From assembly GCA_003116975.1 (NCBI GenBank), contig BGKB01000148.1, forward strand, positions 108,558 to 172,557: a stretch of DNA of 64,000 nt. Direction: 5' to 3'. A program made the translations under genes and the position numbers. The DNA comes from Aurantiochytrium sp. KH105 (taxonomy: Eukaryota > Sar > Bigyra > Thraustochytrida > Thraustochytriidae). The notes beneath the pieces were generated by a model that saw nothing but the letters and a program-made list of their open reading frames with translations, searched no databases and had not been told where the DNA came from. Shown here one piece after another: positions 10,131-22,200 of the stretch. Within the stretch, counting starts at the first letter, position 1; each line of letters opens with the position of its first letter.

Positions 10131-11924
10131 GTGCCAAACTAATGTGCAAGACTTGATGAAGAGCCTTGACCTTGCTCTATACAACACGTTGAGCGAGCAC
10201 GCAAGTTGCTTGATCTGCTCCCGCAAATGTCTTTGTCGCGCTGCTTCTCGGTTGTGCCCTGCAAAGAAGACAGCCTTACTTGCTGGCTACGGTGGCGTTC
10301 GTGAACGCGCAAGGTTGACAAGCAGTTTGGCTTGCGCACGCGCTCAAACAAACACACGTTGCGCTCGCGTCGCGCACAATCACATGCACATTCAATCTCT
10401 GCAATGCGAAACGAGGAGAGCTCCAAGAGACTTCGACAAGACAAAGGACACGTCCACGCACATAGAAGTCGCCAAGCAAGGAAACTTGCGCGAGGTCCAT
10501 TTTGGGGCGCAGCTCTCTTTACCGGACAAATCGACCCGCGAGAGTTTCTTCTCGTTAAATGTTGGGTGCCTCCCACGTTACTTTTTCTTTTGCTTTATTT
10601 CTCCAAAATTCAATAAAATCGCGAGGAGAAACGCGGACGGTTGGCCGGGTCGGGTCGTCTGTCACCTGACACGCCACGCGTCCTTGTCCTTCCTCTGGGT
10701 CCACATATGAGCAGACAGTCCAGTCCCAAGTCGCGAATACATCGCGAAGCACAAGCTTGCCTGCTTTTCCCGTCAATTTCCGCCGTGACGACTGCAACCT
10801 GACCGGATATCCCGTGCAACAGACCCCTTTCGGGCCAATCGATTGGCCCCATTCCCGACAACACCTTCCCTCAGTTACCCACAGTTATGTTTCTGATCGC
10901 CTTGTATAGGGCCGTGCTACTTTGTTCCAGAGTCAGTTTCCTCCGCCTACCTTGAGCGACCTACAACCTCGCTTGTCGATGCAGAGCCTTTGCGTTATTG
11001 CCAGTAAAGCATGGCTGCTTCTCTCTGGATTGTCGGTTTCTTTTTTGATTTTGCTTTTTCCCGGCAGCACTGGTTCATCAGCGTTGAGCTTGCAATTGTC
11101 CGTATAGAAAACGAATATTGGAGGCCACTGTTTGGGCAGGTTCACACTCACCTACTCGTGCTAGGCGTTGGGCGCTGGACGCAACAGCAGGCACGTTGAT
11201 CAGCGAGACACTTGGGTGAGGGAGGTCTCAGATGATAAACTGCATTCTTGAAAGGCGAGTGCAATCAAGTATTCGTACTTGATACTAATGCTTGCACTTT
11301 CCTTTCCCCAGTGAAGTCGGGTGCATCTTCTTTCTGCTGCTACTCTCTCTCAGGGAAAAATATACCTTGATCTCACTAGCAGCTGTCAAGATCCCGCACG
11401 TTCTCCGTCTCTGTAAGCCCACTCGTTCCACACGAATAATATACTGCGCTAAAACGAGCTTTGACCACGTCAAATGATCTCGAGGGCTATCAGCGTTGCT
11501 ACAACATCGTCGATTGGCTCCTGCCAATACAGGTCCACATCCGATGGCCGGGTGGTCTTACGTTCTCGACACTGAGCGACTGACTGTGTCTGCAAAATCC
11601 TTCTCACGATGCGTCCTGTATCACCGGACGATCGCCAAAGAACCCACCATCGGCATGCAAAATTGCACGTGGTCTGGTGCAGTCAGCACAACGTCCGATC
11701 AAGTGAGGCGTGGCACAAGAGTTGCACTCGACAGATTTCCTTTACACGGAGCAAACTTGCATTGGACATATCTCGACCCGCGCAGGACCCCGCCGCACGC
11801 GCTGGTGAGCTGCCCGCCTGCCCGCCCGACCCCGCGTCCACCTTTCGTGCGTGAAGAAGTCAGCTGCTCTGCGCAGAGATCTCGGAGGAGGAGAAGAAGC
11901 AGCAGACGAAGAAGAAAAGATACC
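10131..11924. other. Divergent intergenic region between WD40 and enoyl-CoA hydratase genes
   Basis: About 1.8 kb holding the 5' flanks of two divergent genes. Base composition falls toward AT-rich around 10550-10620 and 11030-11400. Short frames exist on both strands but none has coding character or a recognisable motif. No tRNA-like or repeat structure was seen. Confidence 0.45.
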
Positions 11925-12815
11925 ATGCTCGCTGCCACTGCACGCTTGGCGCGGCGGCCTGTGCAGGCCCTCGCGAAGGACGCGAGGGCGCCTGGCGTGG
12001 CCCTCTCCAGCACCGTGAGGCAGCTGTCGACGGACTTTAGCTCGTACGAGAACATCAAGGTGGAAAAGAAGGAAGGCCGCGTGGCGCTCATTGAACTGTA
12101 TCGCCCCAAGGCTCTCAATGCGCTCTGCACGCCGCTCATCAACGAGCTGAACGACGCCACGGAGAAGCTCGACCTGGATGCGGACGTGGGCGCCATTGTC
12201 ATCACTGGCAGCGAGAAGGCCTTTGCGGCGGGCGCTGACATCAAGGAGATGCAGTCCAAGGAGTACATTAATGCGTACACGACCAACATGTTTGCAAACT
12301 GGGCGAACTTGTCCAAAATCCAAACGCCTACCATTGCCGCCGTGAACGGTTTCGCGCTAGGCGGCGGCTGCGAGCTGGCGATGCTCTGTGACATCATTCT
12401 CGCTGGTGAGAAGGCCAAGTTCGGCCAGCCGGAGATCAAGCTCGGCACCATCCCCGGTTGCGGAGGCACGCAACGTCTCATCCGCGCCGTTGGCAAGTCC
12501 AAGGCCATGGAGCTTGTCCTCACGGGCAACATGATGTCTGCGCAGGAGGCCGAGGCCAAGGGTCTCGTGGCGCGCATTTACCCTGTCGAGGATCTTGTCG
12601 ACGAGGCTCTCAAGATGGCCCGCCAGATCTCCAGCTTCTCTAAGCCGATTGTGCAGATGGCCAAGGAAGCTGTCAACGCCTCGTACGAAATGTCGCTCGA
12701 GGAAGGCTGCCGCTTTGAGCGCCGCATCTTTCACAGCACCTTCTCCACGGAGGATCGCCTCGAGGGTATGACTGCTTTTGTCGAAAAGCGCGACCCCACC
12801 TTCAAGCACAAGTAA
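11925..12815 (+). CDS. ECHS1: Mitochondrial enoyl-CoA hydratase (crotonase family, ECHS1-like)
   Basis: 296 aa from the ATG at 11925 (taccATGc); upstream in-frame codons look like UTR. The first ~35 residues are an Arg/Ala-rich, acid-poor mitochondrial presequence ([20 protein letters not shown]). The crotonase fold follows: [14 protein letters not shown], oxyanion-hole motif [26 protein letters not shown] and [20 protein letters not shown]. Both catalytic glutamates of hydratases are present (Glu150 and Glu170). The enzyme hydrates trans-2-enoyl-CoA in the second step of beta-oxidation and in branched-chain amino acid breakdown. Length and motifs match ECHS1 closely. It converges on the DJ-1 gene with 105 bp between stops. 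Confidence 0.95.
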   Translation: MLAATARLARRPVQALAKDARAPGVALSSTVRQLSTDFSSYENIKVEKKEGRVALIELYRPKALNALCTPLINELNDATEKLDLDADVGAIVITGSEKAFAAGADIKEMQSKEYINAYTTNMFANWANLSKIQTPTIAAVNGFALGGGCELAMLCDIILAGEKAKFGQPEIKLGTIPGCGGTQRLIRAVGKSKAMELVLTGNMMSAQEAEAKGLVARIYPVEDLVDEALKMARQISSFSKPIVQMAKEAVNASYEMSLEEGCRFERRIFHSTFSTEDRLEGMTAFVEKRDPTFKHK

Positions 12816-12920
12816 AAGGATTTGGAGGGTCGTGTGCAACATAACAAAGAAAAGGAATCATTGGATAACAAAGATATATCGAAAAACTTGCTTGAGGAAA
12901 AGTCTTTGGGATTGTGTTGC

Positions 12921-14423
12921 TCAAAGTCTAGCAATAATCGCCGCGTCAAAATAGTCCCCAAGACCCAACCAAAAGAGCGAGGGCAGCAAAACATCAAGAC
13001 CGGCCTTTTTGATCGAAGATGAGAACGTTTTCATCGTCGATTGCGCTGCGAGCCCCGCAAACGGATCATCGTTGGCATCGCTGTTGCGCGTGTACTCGAC
13101 CCGCTGCGCCGTGGCATCGGCAAGTGCCTTGCCGCAATCCTCCTCAATGACGGCAAGTGCAAGATCTGTGCCCGCCGTGACTCCCGACGAGGTGAGAAAT
13201 CGTCCGTTGTCCGCGTTGACCCATCGCGCAGAGCGCTTCCAGGTCACCTTGCTGCTCGATCGTGAGAGAATATCAAACTGAATCTTGTTCGTCGTCACGT
13301 CCAAACCGTCAAGAACACCCGCTCGAGCCAAAATGGCGCTTCCCGAGCAGACGGTCATGGTACGCGGGACGCTTGCGCACATTCCAGCAACAAATTTGAG
13401 CATGACAGGATTGTACATTTCTCGAATAGTTCCAACGCCACCGGGCATGAGTAAGAGGTCGACTTTGTCTTTAAGCGCGACATCAAGGCCAACGTGGTCA
13501 GACTTGAAGCGAATACCGCCCCACGACTTGACCTCTGCTTTTTCCGCGATGCACACGAGCGAGTATACTGCGCCGTCCTTGCTCGTGCGATTCGCTGCTG
13601 CAAACATTTCCAATGGACCGAAAGCGTCGTAGAGCTCGAAGTTGTCATAGAGCACAAGGCCGACACGGAGTGGCTCAGCGCGTTGAGCTGCGGCCGGGCT
13701 GATGGGGACGTTGTTGAAGAAATCCCCGGCGTCAATGTTGCTGACAAAAGGGTCTTCGGACCCGTCCTTGCTCACAGGCACGTATTCGGCGTACTCAATG
13801 ACGCGATCAGCAGCGGCGCGCGAAAACACGCGCGCAATCACCCAGATGGCCATGTCCGTACCAGCGCTAACGCCGCTGCTGGTGAAGATGGCACGCTCTG
13901 GCGCATCGGTCACACAGGTCCAACGGGCCTGTGCCTTCCAGTCCACTTTAGGAAAGGAGGCCTTCATGCCATTGTAGGCCCACTTGTTAGTCGTCGCTGA
14001 ATAGCCATCCAGGAGGCCAAGCGTTGCGAGGATACCAGCGCCCGTGCACACGGACATGACGAGCTTGGCCTCGTCCATGGTGCGAAGAAGCCATTCTACA
14101 TATGGTTTGTCCTCGAGAAAAGGTTTCCATCCAGGTCCACCGGGAATGAGTACGATGTCTGGCTTGAGACTATCGAGCGCTGCAGACCCGGGCTCGAGGT
14201 CCGGTTCCAGCCGAGGCGAGAAGCCTCCGTTGGCCCGGGTCCCTGCTCGTCCAATTGTCACAATATCCACGCACACGGGACTTCTCCCCACATCCTTGTT
14301 GTTCAGAGCAGCGAACATTTCCAGCGGGCCGTACATGTCGAGCAGTTCGTATCCCTCAAAGAGCACCGCCGCAAGAACCAGCGGGCGCTGCTGCGCCTGC
14401 GCGATCTCGTGCAGCCGCTCCAT
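12921..14423 (-). CDS. Tandem DJ-1/PfpI-family protein (two fused GATase1-like domains)
   Basis: 500 aa from the ATG at 14423 (MERLHEIAQAQQRPLVLAAV). The open frame continues upstream to 14828, but that part is Arg-rich and unlike the family. Domain 1 (~13-215) has VLFEGYELLDMYGPLEMF, IPGGPGW and the nucleophile elbow SVCTGAGILA (Cys126), then TTNKWAY and TSSGVSAGTDMA. Domain 2 (~250-450) repeats this order: LYDNFELYDAFGPLEMF, MPGGVG, TVCSGSAILARAG (Cys359), TTNKIQFD and TSSGVTAGTDLA. Both elbows keep cysteine. The TTNK and SSGVSAG motifs are like bacterial isonitrile-hydratase/AraC-associated DJ-1 members. The substrate cannot be read from sequence; a glyoxalase- or hydratase-like activity is possible. 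Confidence 0.88.
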   Translation of the reverse strand: MERLHEIAQAQQRPLVLAAVLFEGYELLDMYGPLEMFAALNNKDVGRSPVCVDIVTIGRAGTRANGGFSPRLEPDLEPGSAALDSLKPDIVLIPGGPGWKPFLEDKPYVEWLLRTMDEAKLVMSVCTGAGILATLGLLDGYSATTNKWAYNGMKASFPKVDWKAQARWTCVTDAPERAIFTSSGVSAGTDMAIWVIARVFSRAAADRVIEYAEYVPVSKDGSEDPFVSNIDAGDFFNNVPISPAAAQRAEPLRVGLVLYDNFELYDAFGPLEMFAAANRTSKDGAVYSLVCIAEKAEVKSWGGIRFKSDHVGLDVALKDKVDLLLMPGGVGTIREMYNPVMLKFVAGMCASVPRTMTVCSGSAILARAGVLDGLDVTTNKIQFDILSRSSSKVTWKRSARWVNADNGRFLTSSGVTAGTDLALAVIEEDCGKALADATAQRVEYTRNSDANDDPFAGLAAQSTMKTFSSSIKKAGLDVLLPSLFWLGLGDYFDAAIIARL

Positions 14424-14954
14424 CTTTCTGCTTTCTGCCAGCTCTTTTGCTTGGCTTTGCGTGGCTTTGCTTGCTCTGGCTTGCACGGTCACCCCCTCCC
14501 TGCGCGTCCGCTGCGTTGGCGGTCTGGTCCGCACGGCTCTGCTGCGCTCTCGTGCTTTGCGCGCGCGGCCAGCCCCGCGCGATCTGCGTCTGGTCTTGGC
14601 GTGGCTTCTGCATCTGCGCCCGCGCTTGCGCCTGCACGGAGTTGTCGCGGCATGAGCAATGGGAAGATAGCCGTGGGACCGGCGCGCAGTCCCATGTCCA
14701 TCCGAGGTCACCATTCCAGGAATGGGCCCGGGACCGTGCAGGACGCCAGTTCGCTTGCCCCCGCGAGGAAAGGTGACTCCGTGCGCGTCGCGACACAGCA
14801 TGGCGAAAGCAGCTTTGGAGCTTCGCATTGGCCCAGCCGAGCAAGAGAAGTGAATGTAATGAAAGAAGCCTGCAGCGAAAGATGGATGTTGATGATGTCA
14901 TGTTCTTTAGTAAGGAGGGTGGGCAGCAGGGCGGATAGACAGGAAGGCGGTCGG
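14424..14954. other. 5' flank of DJ-1 gene and 3' flank of NKAP gene
   Basis: 531 bp between two genes transcribed leftward. The open minus-strand extension (14424-14828) encodes Arg/Ala-rich low-complexity sequence, probably 5' UTR of the DJ-1 gene. No other feature seen. Confidence 0.4.
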
Positions 14955-16361
<1,407 letters not shown>

Positions 16362-18518
16362 CTAGTCGCCCCACAAGTCTGGCGGCAGGCCCGCGTGCAG
16401 CACGGACAGGCCCGAGCGCGCGGACCCGGAGCTCCTCGTTGAGGCCGCCAGCGCCGGTATCGCCGATGTCGCCGATGCCCGCGCCGGTGGCCTCCGCCAC
16501 ACTGAGCCAGCCCCCGCGCCGAAGCGGGCTCTGCCAATACCGCCGTCGCCGCCGATCACGCCAAGACGCCCCGCGGGAGGAGCCTCGAAGGCGGACGCGC
16601 CGCGCGGCGCAGGCCGTTGCGCAGGCGCAACTCGCCTGAGAAGGTGATGCGCGTCTGCCGCGGTTTCCACTTCTTGGACCCTGAAAACCTCCTCCTTTTC
16701 ATTGTTGGCGACTTGTGCGCCCGGATCGTCGACAGTGTCTCGGGCCTTGTCAGCAGAGTGTTCCTCGACGACGTCCTGGTCGTCGTCAGCGTCTTCTTGG
16801 CCTTCAAAGTCTTCCTCTTCCTCTTCTTCTTCTTCTTCTTCAAATTCTTGATCACTGGGCGAATTGAAATGCTCACCATGTTCGCCGCTCGAGTCAAATT
16901 GATCGCGAACGTCACGTTGGCGACTCGGAATCGCTCGTTCAACTGGAGCGACATCGGCGCCGAGGATGGTCAATCGGGATGCGGAAAAGGCTGCTGGAGC
17001 AATCGTACTTTGCGAGAACGTGTTGAGAAGCTCAAGATGCTCGATGCAGCGCAAATACACCGAATCAAACTCACCGCTCTCCGGGCTGCCCTCAAAATCA
17101 TCTTCGGATGGCCCGAGAGCAGACAAACGAAATTCACTTGATGCATCATCCCTTTGGTCCTCCTCGCTGACTTCTTGGACGGTCTCGACGTTTTTTCCCT
17201 GAGTATCCTCGTAATTGTCATGAGCATGATTTTGGCTCTTATTGCTACGTTTTCGATCGCTCTTCTCGAGCTGGTTCGTCGTTGCCTCTGCGCCCTGAGC
17301 CGTTTCGCCAGCGATATCCGATGTTTTGTGCAGAAGATTTTCATTTTGTGGTTTCTCTGCGGGTATATGACGTGGGCCTATTGCTTCGTTTGAAGTTTCT
17401 GGTCGTTCCCGAAAATCAGTTGCGTTTAGCGAACGTGTTTTTGTCGTTTGCATAGTCTCAATCGTCTGCACGGCCGCATGCTCGAATGTAGTATACAAAT
17501 GCTGAATGATGGCCTGACAAGCTACACGTTGTAAAGGTCCAAGTTCCGTTGCAGATGGGATGGCGCTCTGACGATGTCCAGTCTGTCGATTGGTAAAGAT
17601 AACTTGTGCTTGCTCTGAATCAATCACTGAAAGACTCCACGCGCCCATGCGTAGAACCTCTCGGCCTGGAGGCATGGCTTCCTCGCTTGGGGAAGCATTT
17701 CCTCCTGGCGCGCTTGTCCAGGAATACGCGCTCGCTGACTCGAGCGTTCGCGGTGCCTCCGTGGCGGAGGCAATTTCGCGACCGCGCAAGTTCCCCCCAA
17801 GTCGAATATCAGCCGTCGATCGCTGTACCCCGGGCAGATCAAGCCCACGCTTGAACTCCTGCAGCAATGAGTCGACGGTGCTCATGACTGCATCGTTCTT
17901 GGGTGAAGAAGAAGAAGTAGTAGAAGAGGAAGAAGAAGCAACCATGTCTTTGATCTCGAGCTGTAGTGGCGGGGAAGACAGAGCCCCAAACTCGTCTTCA
18001 TCGTGATCCAGAGCAAGACGATCCATATGCGTGTGCCGAGATGGCTCAAAATAACCAGCAAGTGAGTCAGCCTCATCGCTGTCGCCTTCTTCAGAGCTCA
18101 CGGAGAGCGAGTCGAGAGGCATCGCCGCACGTCGAAGTGCGTCACGGACGTCACGTTCTGCCGGATCATAAGATCGAGGGGGCAAAGGTGGCGGCGATTG
18201 TGGTGGTGGGGGGGGTGGCGGAGAGACAGATCTTGCTCCTTGCTGCGTTTGCTGCTCCTTTCGTCTTTTCTCAAATCGCTGTTGCGCGGAGGGCAGTCTT
18301 TGCTGGTGGTCTTGACTCCGAGTTTGGGATTTTTTTCGTGTGTGAGAAACGCTTGCTTTCTTTTGCGTTTGCACGGGTTCGCGCCATCGTTGCTTGTAGG
18401 TTTTGACCCGCCAAGGTCCTTCCTCGTCGAAGAAGTCCGTGTCGTGGGCGGCGGGCAGCGGCGACCCAGTCGCCTCTTCGAAAGCCCGAATGTACTGGTC
18501 CAGCTCCTTGGACGACAT
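16362..18518 (-). CDS. Large disordered acidic protein of unknown function
   Basis: 718 aa from MSSKELDQYIRAFEEATGSP (ATG at 18518). I do not recognise a family. The N-terminal ~60 residues look ordered. Then come QR- and P-rich segments (PPPPPPPQSPPPLPPR), poly-Ser, a short ordered stretch (GAWSLSVIDSEQAQVIFTNR... ~300-350) and a glutamate run (EEEEEEEEEE) near residue 590. The last ~80 codons are extremely GC-rich (Gly/Ala/Arg) and look more like the promoter/UTR of the NKAP gene that follows 66 bp later. The true C-terminus could therefore end earlier through an unrecognised intron. A centrosomal, cytoskeletal or nuclear scaffold is possible, but nothing specific supports one. Confidence 0.6.
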   Translation of the reverse strand: MSSKELDQYIRAFEEATGSPLPAAHDTDFFDEEGPWRVKTYKQRWREPVQTQKKASVSHTRKKSQTRSQDHQQRLPSAQQRFEKRRKEQQTQQGARSVSPPPPPPPQSPPPLPPRSYDPAERDVRDALRRAAMPLDSLSVSSEEGDSDEADSLAGYFEPSRHTHMDRLALDHDEDEFGALSSPPLQLEIKDMVASSSSSTTSSSSPKNDAVMSTVDSLLQEFKRGLDLPGVQRSTADIRLGGNLRGREIASATEAPRTLESASAYSWTSAPGGNASPSEEAMPPGREVLRMGAWSLSVIDSEQAQVIFTNRQTGHRQSAIPSATELGPLQRVACQAIIQHLYTTFEHAAVQTIETMQTTKTRSLNATDFRERPETSNEAIGPRHIPAEKPQNENLLHKTSDIAGETAQGAEATTNQLEKSDRKRSNKSQNHAHDNYEDTQGKNVETVQEVSEEDQRDDASSEFRLSALGPSEDDFEGSPESGEFDSVYLRCIEHLELLNTFSQSTIAPAAFSASRLTILGADVAPVERAIPSRQRDVRDQFDSSGEHGEHFNSPSDQEFEEEEEEEEEEDFEGQEDADDDQDVVEEHSADKARDTVDDPGAQVANNEKEEVFRVQEVETAADAHHLLRRVAPAQRPAPRGASAFEAPPAGRLGVIGGDGGIGRARFGAGAGSVWRRPPARASATSAIPALAASTRSSGSARSGLSVLHAGLPPDLWGD

Positions 18519-19285
18519 CGTGCTGTTCGTGCCAAGAAGACGAGAGCCCCTGCTCCCGCTCCGCTCCGGCCGAGACCTCGTCGAGTTGCGGCACCACTGG
18601 TCGACTCCGCGCGCGGGCCTCGTCCGGCCCATCGCTTGTCTCGAACCCACGCTACGCGCGACGCGACGGTTTCTGGGGCGAAGCGCTCTTCGATAAGAGT
18701 CCAGCTTGAAATATCACCCTTCCTACTTGCCTACTTTCTTTTCTTTCTTGCAATGATTGAAGAGACCGTCTTGAGCTCAAGCACGCATTCCAGCCTCGCT
18801 GCTTGTCTCTCCTCCTGGCAAGAACTTCCTGCTGTCCTTGTTCATCTACTACTACTTCGGCCTACTGCATCTCCGTCGAGATTAATCAGCTGACGGACAG
18901 AACGTGAACGGATTTCTAAAGGGGGTATAATAGGAAAGTTACTTCAATAGCGGCACTGATGAAATCGCATTACTTTGGACGAAAAGTATGCTTTGACTCG
19001 TAATCAAACCCCTTGCGAAACGCGAAATGTGGCAAGGGTCAGGTCTTGCAGAACCAGAATTTGGCAAAAAGAGAGCAAGAAGGTGTCGGTGAGCAAAGGC
19101 AGACAAACACATACTCACACTCAGCTCGAAGGCGCAGCCCTTCGCTGCGCTGCGCAGCTGCGCAAACGCTGAAAAGGAGCGAGAAAGAAGGTGCCGCCGC
19201 GTCATACTTGTCGTAGATCAGAACTCGATCGTTAGGCAATCGCACACGCGCTATTCATGCTCACGGCCTTACAGGGCCGAACATC
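18519..19285. other. Divergent promoter region
   Basis: 767 bp between the disordered-protein gene and the WD40/EF-hand gene. It is GC-rich near 18520-18680 and mixed afterwards, with a short aca/cac run at 19100-19125. No gene or strong motif seen. Confidence 0.4.
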
Positions 19286-22200
19286 ATGGAGGAGCTCGCA
19301 AACCTTCCAGCGGAGGAGCTGGAAAACTTACGGCAAAAGTTCTTGTCGCATGGCGATGAAGGACTTAACTTGGAGCAGTTTGTTAAAATTATCCTCGAAA
19401 CGCTTGGGCACTCGAGAAACAACGCAGGTCCTGACTTGAGCACTGCCGATGACCGCGAACTCGTCTCGTCCATGTGTGAGACCTTTGAGGAAATCGATCG
19501 CAATGGAAACGGGAATGTAGAATGGGCAGAGCTGACATCATTTTGGGTCGACAAGGGCTTCGTGGCAACTCGCAGACTCGTCGAACCTCTGCGCTTCCGT
19601 TTTCGGGAGGACATGCAGTACAAGGATCGCTACAGCCGTGGATCAAAGATCAACAAGCTCGTATTTCTCGACACCATCCAAAAGATTGCAAGCTTTGAAA
19701 AAGAGAGCATGAAGCTCAAGATTTACGACACGCAATTGCGACTTTGCGGCGAGGCAGACGTTGGGCACGCAATCCACAAGTATCGCCCTTCATATCGTCG
19801 TAAAGACGAGCTGCGGGACTGCTTGGTCGTTCCGAGGCGCAATATACTCATCATTCTGTCTTCTGATTTGAGTTTGACGTTTTGGGACGCCAATAATTTG
19901 CGTTTCAACCACTTTGCCTTTGCCAAATCACCACAAACATGCATTGCTTACTCTCCCGAAACTAACAAGGTGTATACTGCCGGCAGCAGCAACCGCATCC
20001 ACGTGTGGTTTCCTGAAAAGGGACAACGCACAGAGAGTATCGTCACCCGGCACAAAGAGGCCATCACAGATATCCTGGTCGTGGGCAGTCTTGTCGTGAC
20101 CTGCTCTCTCGACAAAACGATCCAAACGCACGACATCACCACCGGACGACATCGGGCCACCCTTCGAGGACACAAACTCAGTATCAAACATATGGTGTAT
20201 TCCAAACGCCAAGGTACGCTCTTGTCCGCCGGGCTGGAGACTGACGTCCTCGGCTGGGATCTCGTGTCGCAAAAGCTCGTTGTCCGTTTGAGCGGTCACC
20301 GCACTTCCGTTATTGGAGTTCACCTTTTGCCCAACAATGATCCTACCAAAACAGACCGTGCCATCACAGCCGACAACATGGGCAACTTTCGCATTTGGGA
20401 CTTTCAACGCTCGCATACCGGGCAGGCCGTCTGCCTGCAGGTTTTCCAGCGCAAAATCCGCAATTTTCACGGCAAGTCCAAGGACCGAGGCGCACGAGAC
20501 GGCCAAAAACCCTTGTTACCTGGCCAGCAGCGTTGGACGCTCGATGACTTCCATCCCAATACCTTTTGCGTGACCAATCCAGGTGCAGACATCATTGCGG
20601 CCACATCCAAGATGTGTCGATTCACCTCATCTGGGCACAAGAACATGAACAATATGCCTTCTGGTGCCATCTTTAATTCCGTATCTCTCACCTTTATCAC
20701 AGCCATGGGCAAAGATGTTCAGCTTTGGGATGGACGCACTGGCCAGGTCGAGCAGGATATGTTCAGCCTGGCTAAGACAGAGCTCACATCTCTCCTTCTC
20801 GATGATCGAGAGCGCAAATTTATTGTCGGTCACGCTGCAGGGCATGTCTTAGTGCACAGCTATCTTAATGGCGTGAAAATGAAGAAGACGGAGATCAGTC
20901 ATGCTGCCGATGTTACGGGCATTGCCTATGTTGGTGCGGAGAAGCTCATCATCAGTGTCGCACGGGACCGATCAATCATGGTCCATGACGAATGGCCAGA
21001 AGATGAGTGCGCTCCCTTTTTGCGAGGCATTTCGTGCGCTCATCACGCAGACATTACTTGCGTTGCGTACTCGGAGCCCTTTTCGCTGATCGCTAGCGGA
21101 TCCGCTGACGCAACCGTGACGCTTTGGAATTTCGAGTTTCTCAAGGCAGAGACTCTACTGTATGGTCACTCTGCCGATATCGTGGCTGTCTCGTTTGTCG
21201 GTTCATTTCCTATTCTTGTATCTGCCGATGCAAATGGCATCGTTCTCGTTTCGCTCATTCATCCCTCGTCTGCCAAAGGTCGCTGTCTCCAGCGTTTCGA
21301 GAACTGGAACGACATTGAAAAGTTCGGCAGCGGATACTACTATGACGGCAAGCCGGAATCCAAATGCCAGCGGACAGCCATCACGGCACTCGCGGTGCAT
21401 GAAGAGATCTCCACGGGGCGTTGGCTCTTGGTTCTCGGGGACGAGATGGGAGTTGTGAAAACTCTTGATCTTTCGGTCCTCATTCAAGAGCACGGCCTTC
21501 AAAAGCGGGATCCGGAAACCTACCCTCTGCATCGCACTGGTTACAATGCACGCCGCAGACTGCGCCGAGACAGTGGCTTTGTGATGGACAAGCAAGTCCA
21601 AATGCAACAGGAGCACGCGCGAAGCGAGGTTGCAGCGGCAAGTTCAGCGCCTGAAAAGTTGCCTCTCTTGGCAGCGATCAAGGCGCACCATGGCGCGATC
21701 AGCTCGATCCAAGTCATTGATGCGCCTCTTTCTGTCCTCACCTCGTCTTTGGACCGTTCTGTGAGAATCCACAACATTCTCTCGGGTGAGCTCTTGGGCA
21801 TCCTCAACATGAGCGATGAGGAGAAGGAAGCCATTTCAACGGGAGAGACGCCTGCACAGCCCTGGCTCTTCGATGTCGAGCCGACCGAGCGTCGACTTGA
21901 GGGCCACAGACACAAGAAGGCGGCCGTCGTTCTTGAGCAAATTGAGGCCATGCGGCATGCAGAAATTGCAAGGAGTCTTGCAGCGGACGCCTATGATCTT
22001 CGGCAAAGAAAGATTGCGCGCGCGCGTGCTCGCCTCTCAATCAACCAGGCTCAGGAACTTGAGTTGGACATACAGCAAGGGAAAACAACATCTTGTCTTT
22101 CTTTTGACCAGGACCCTCAAGAAAATGCCATGGCGAAAAAACGCGCGGACAAGGACAAGCTCCTCGAGCAGCTTCTTACCAAGGACGCTCAAGCCTCCGG

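Noticed and set aside
10054-10710. Plus-strand open frame of ~220 codons overlapping the WD40 gene start
   Set aside because: Its first part is antisense to the WD40 gene and the rest has mixed, non-biased codons.
11496-11924. Extended N-terminus of the enoyl-CoA hydratase
   Set aside because: It would bury the mitochondrial presequence behind ~140 residues of unrelated low-quality sequence.
14424-14828. N-terminal extension of the tandem DJ-1 protein
   Set aside because: Arg/Ala/Thr-rich sequence unlike any presequence; family members start at the position of the ATG at 14423.
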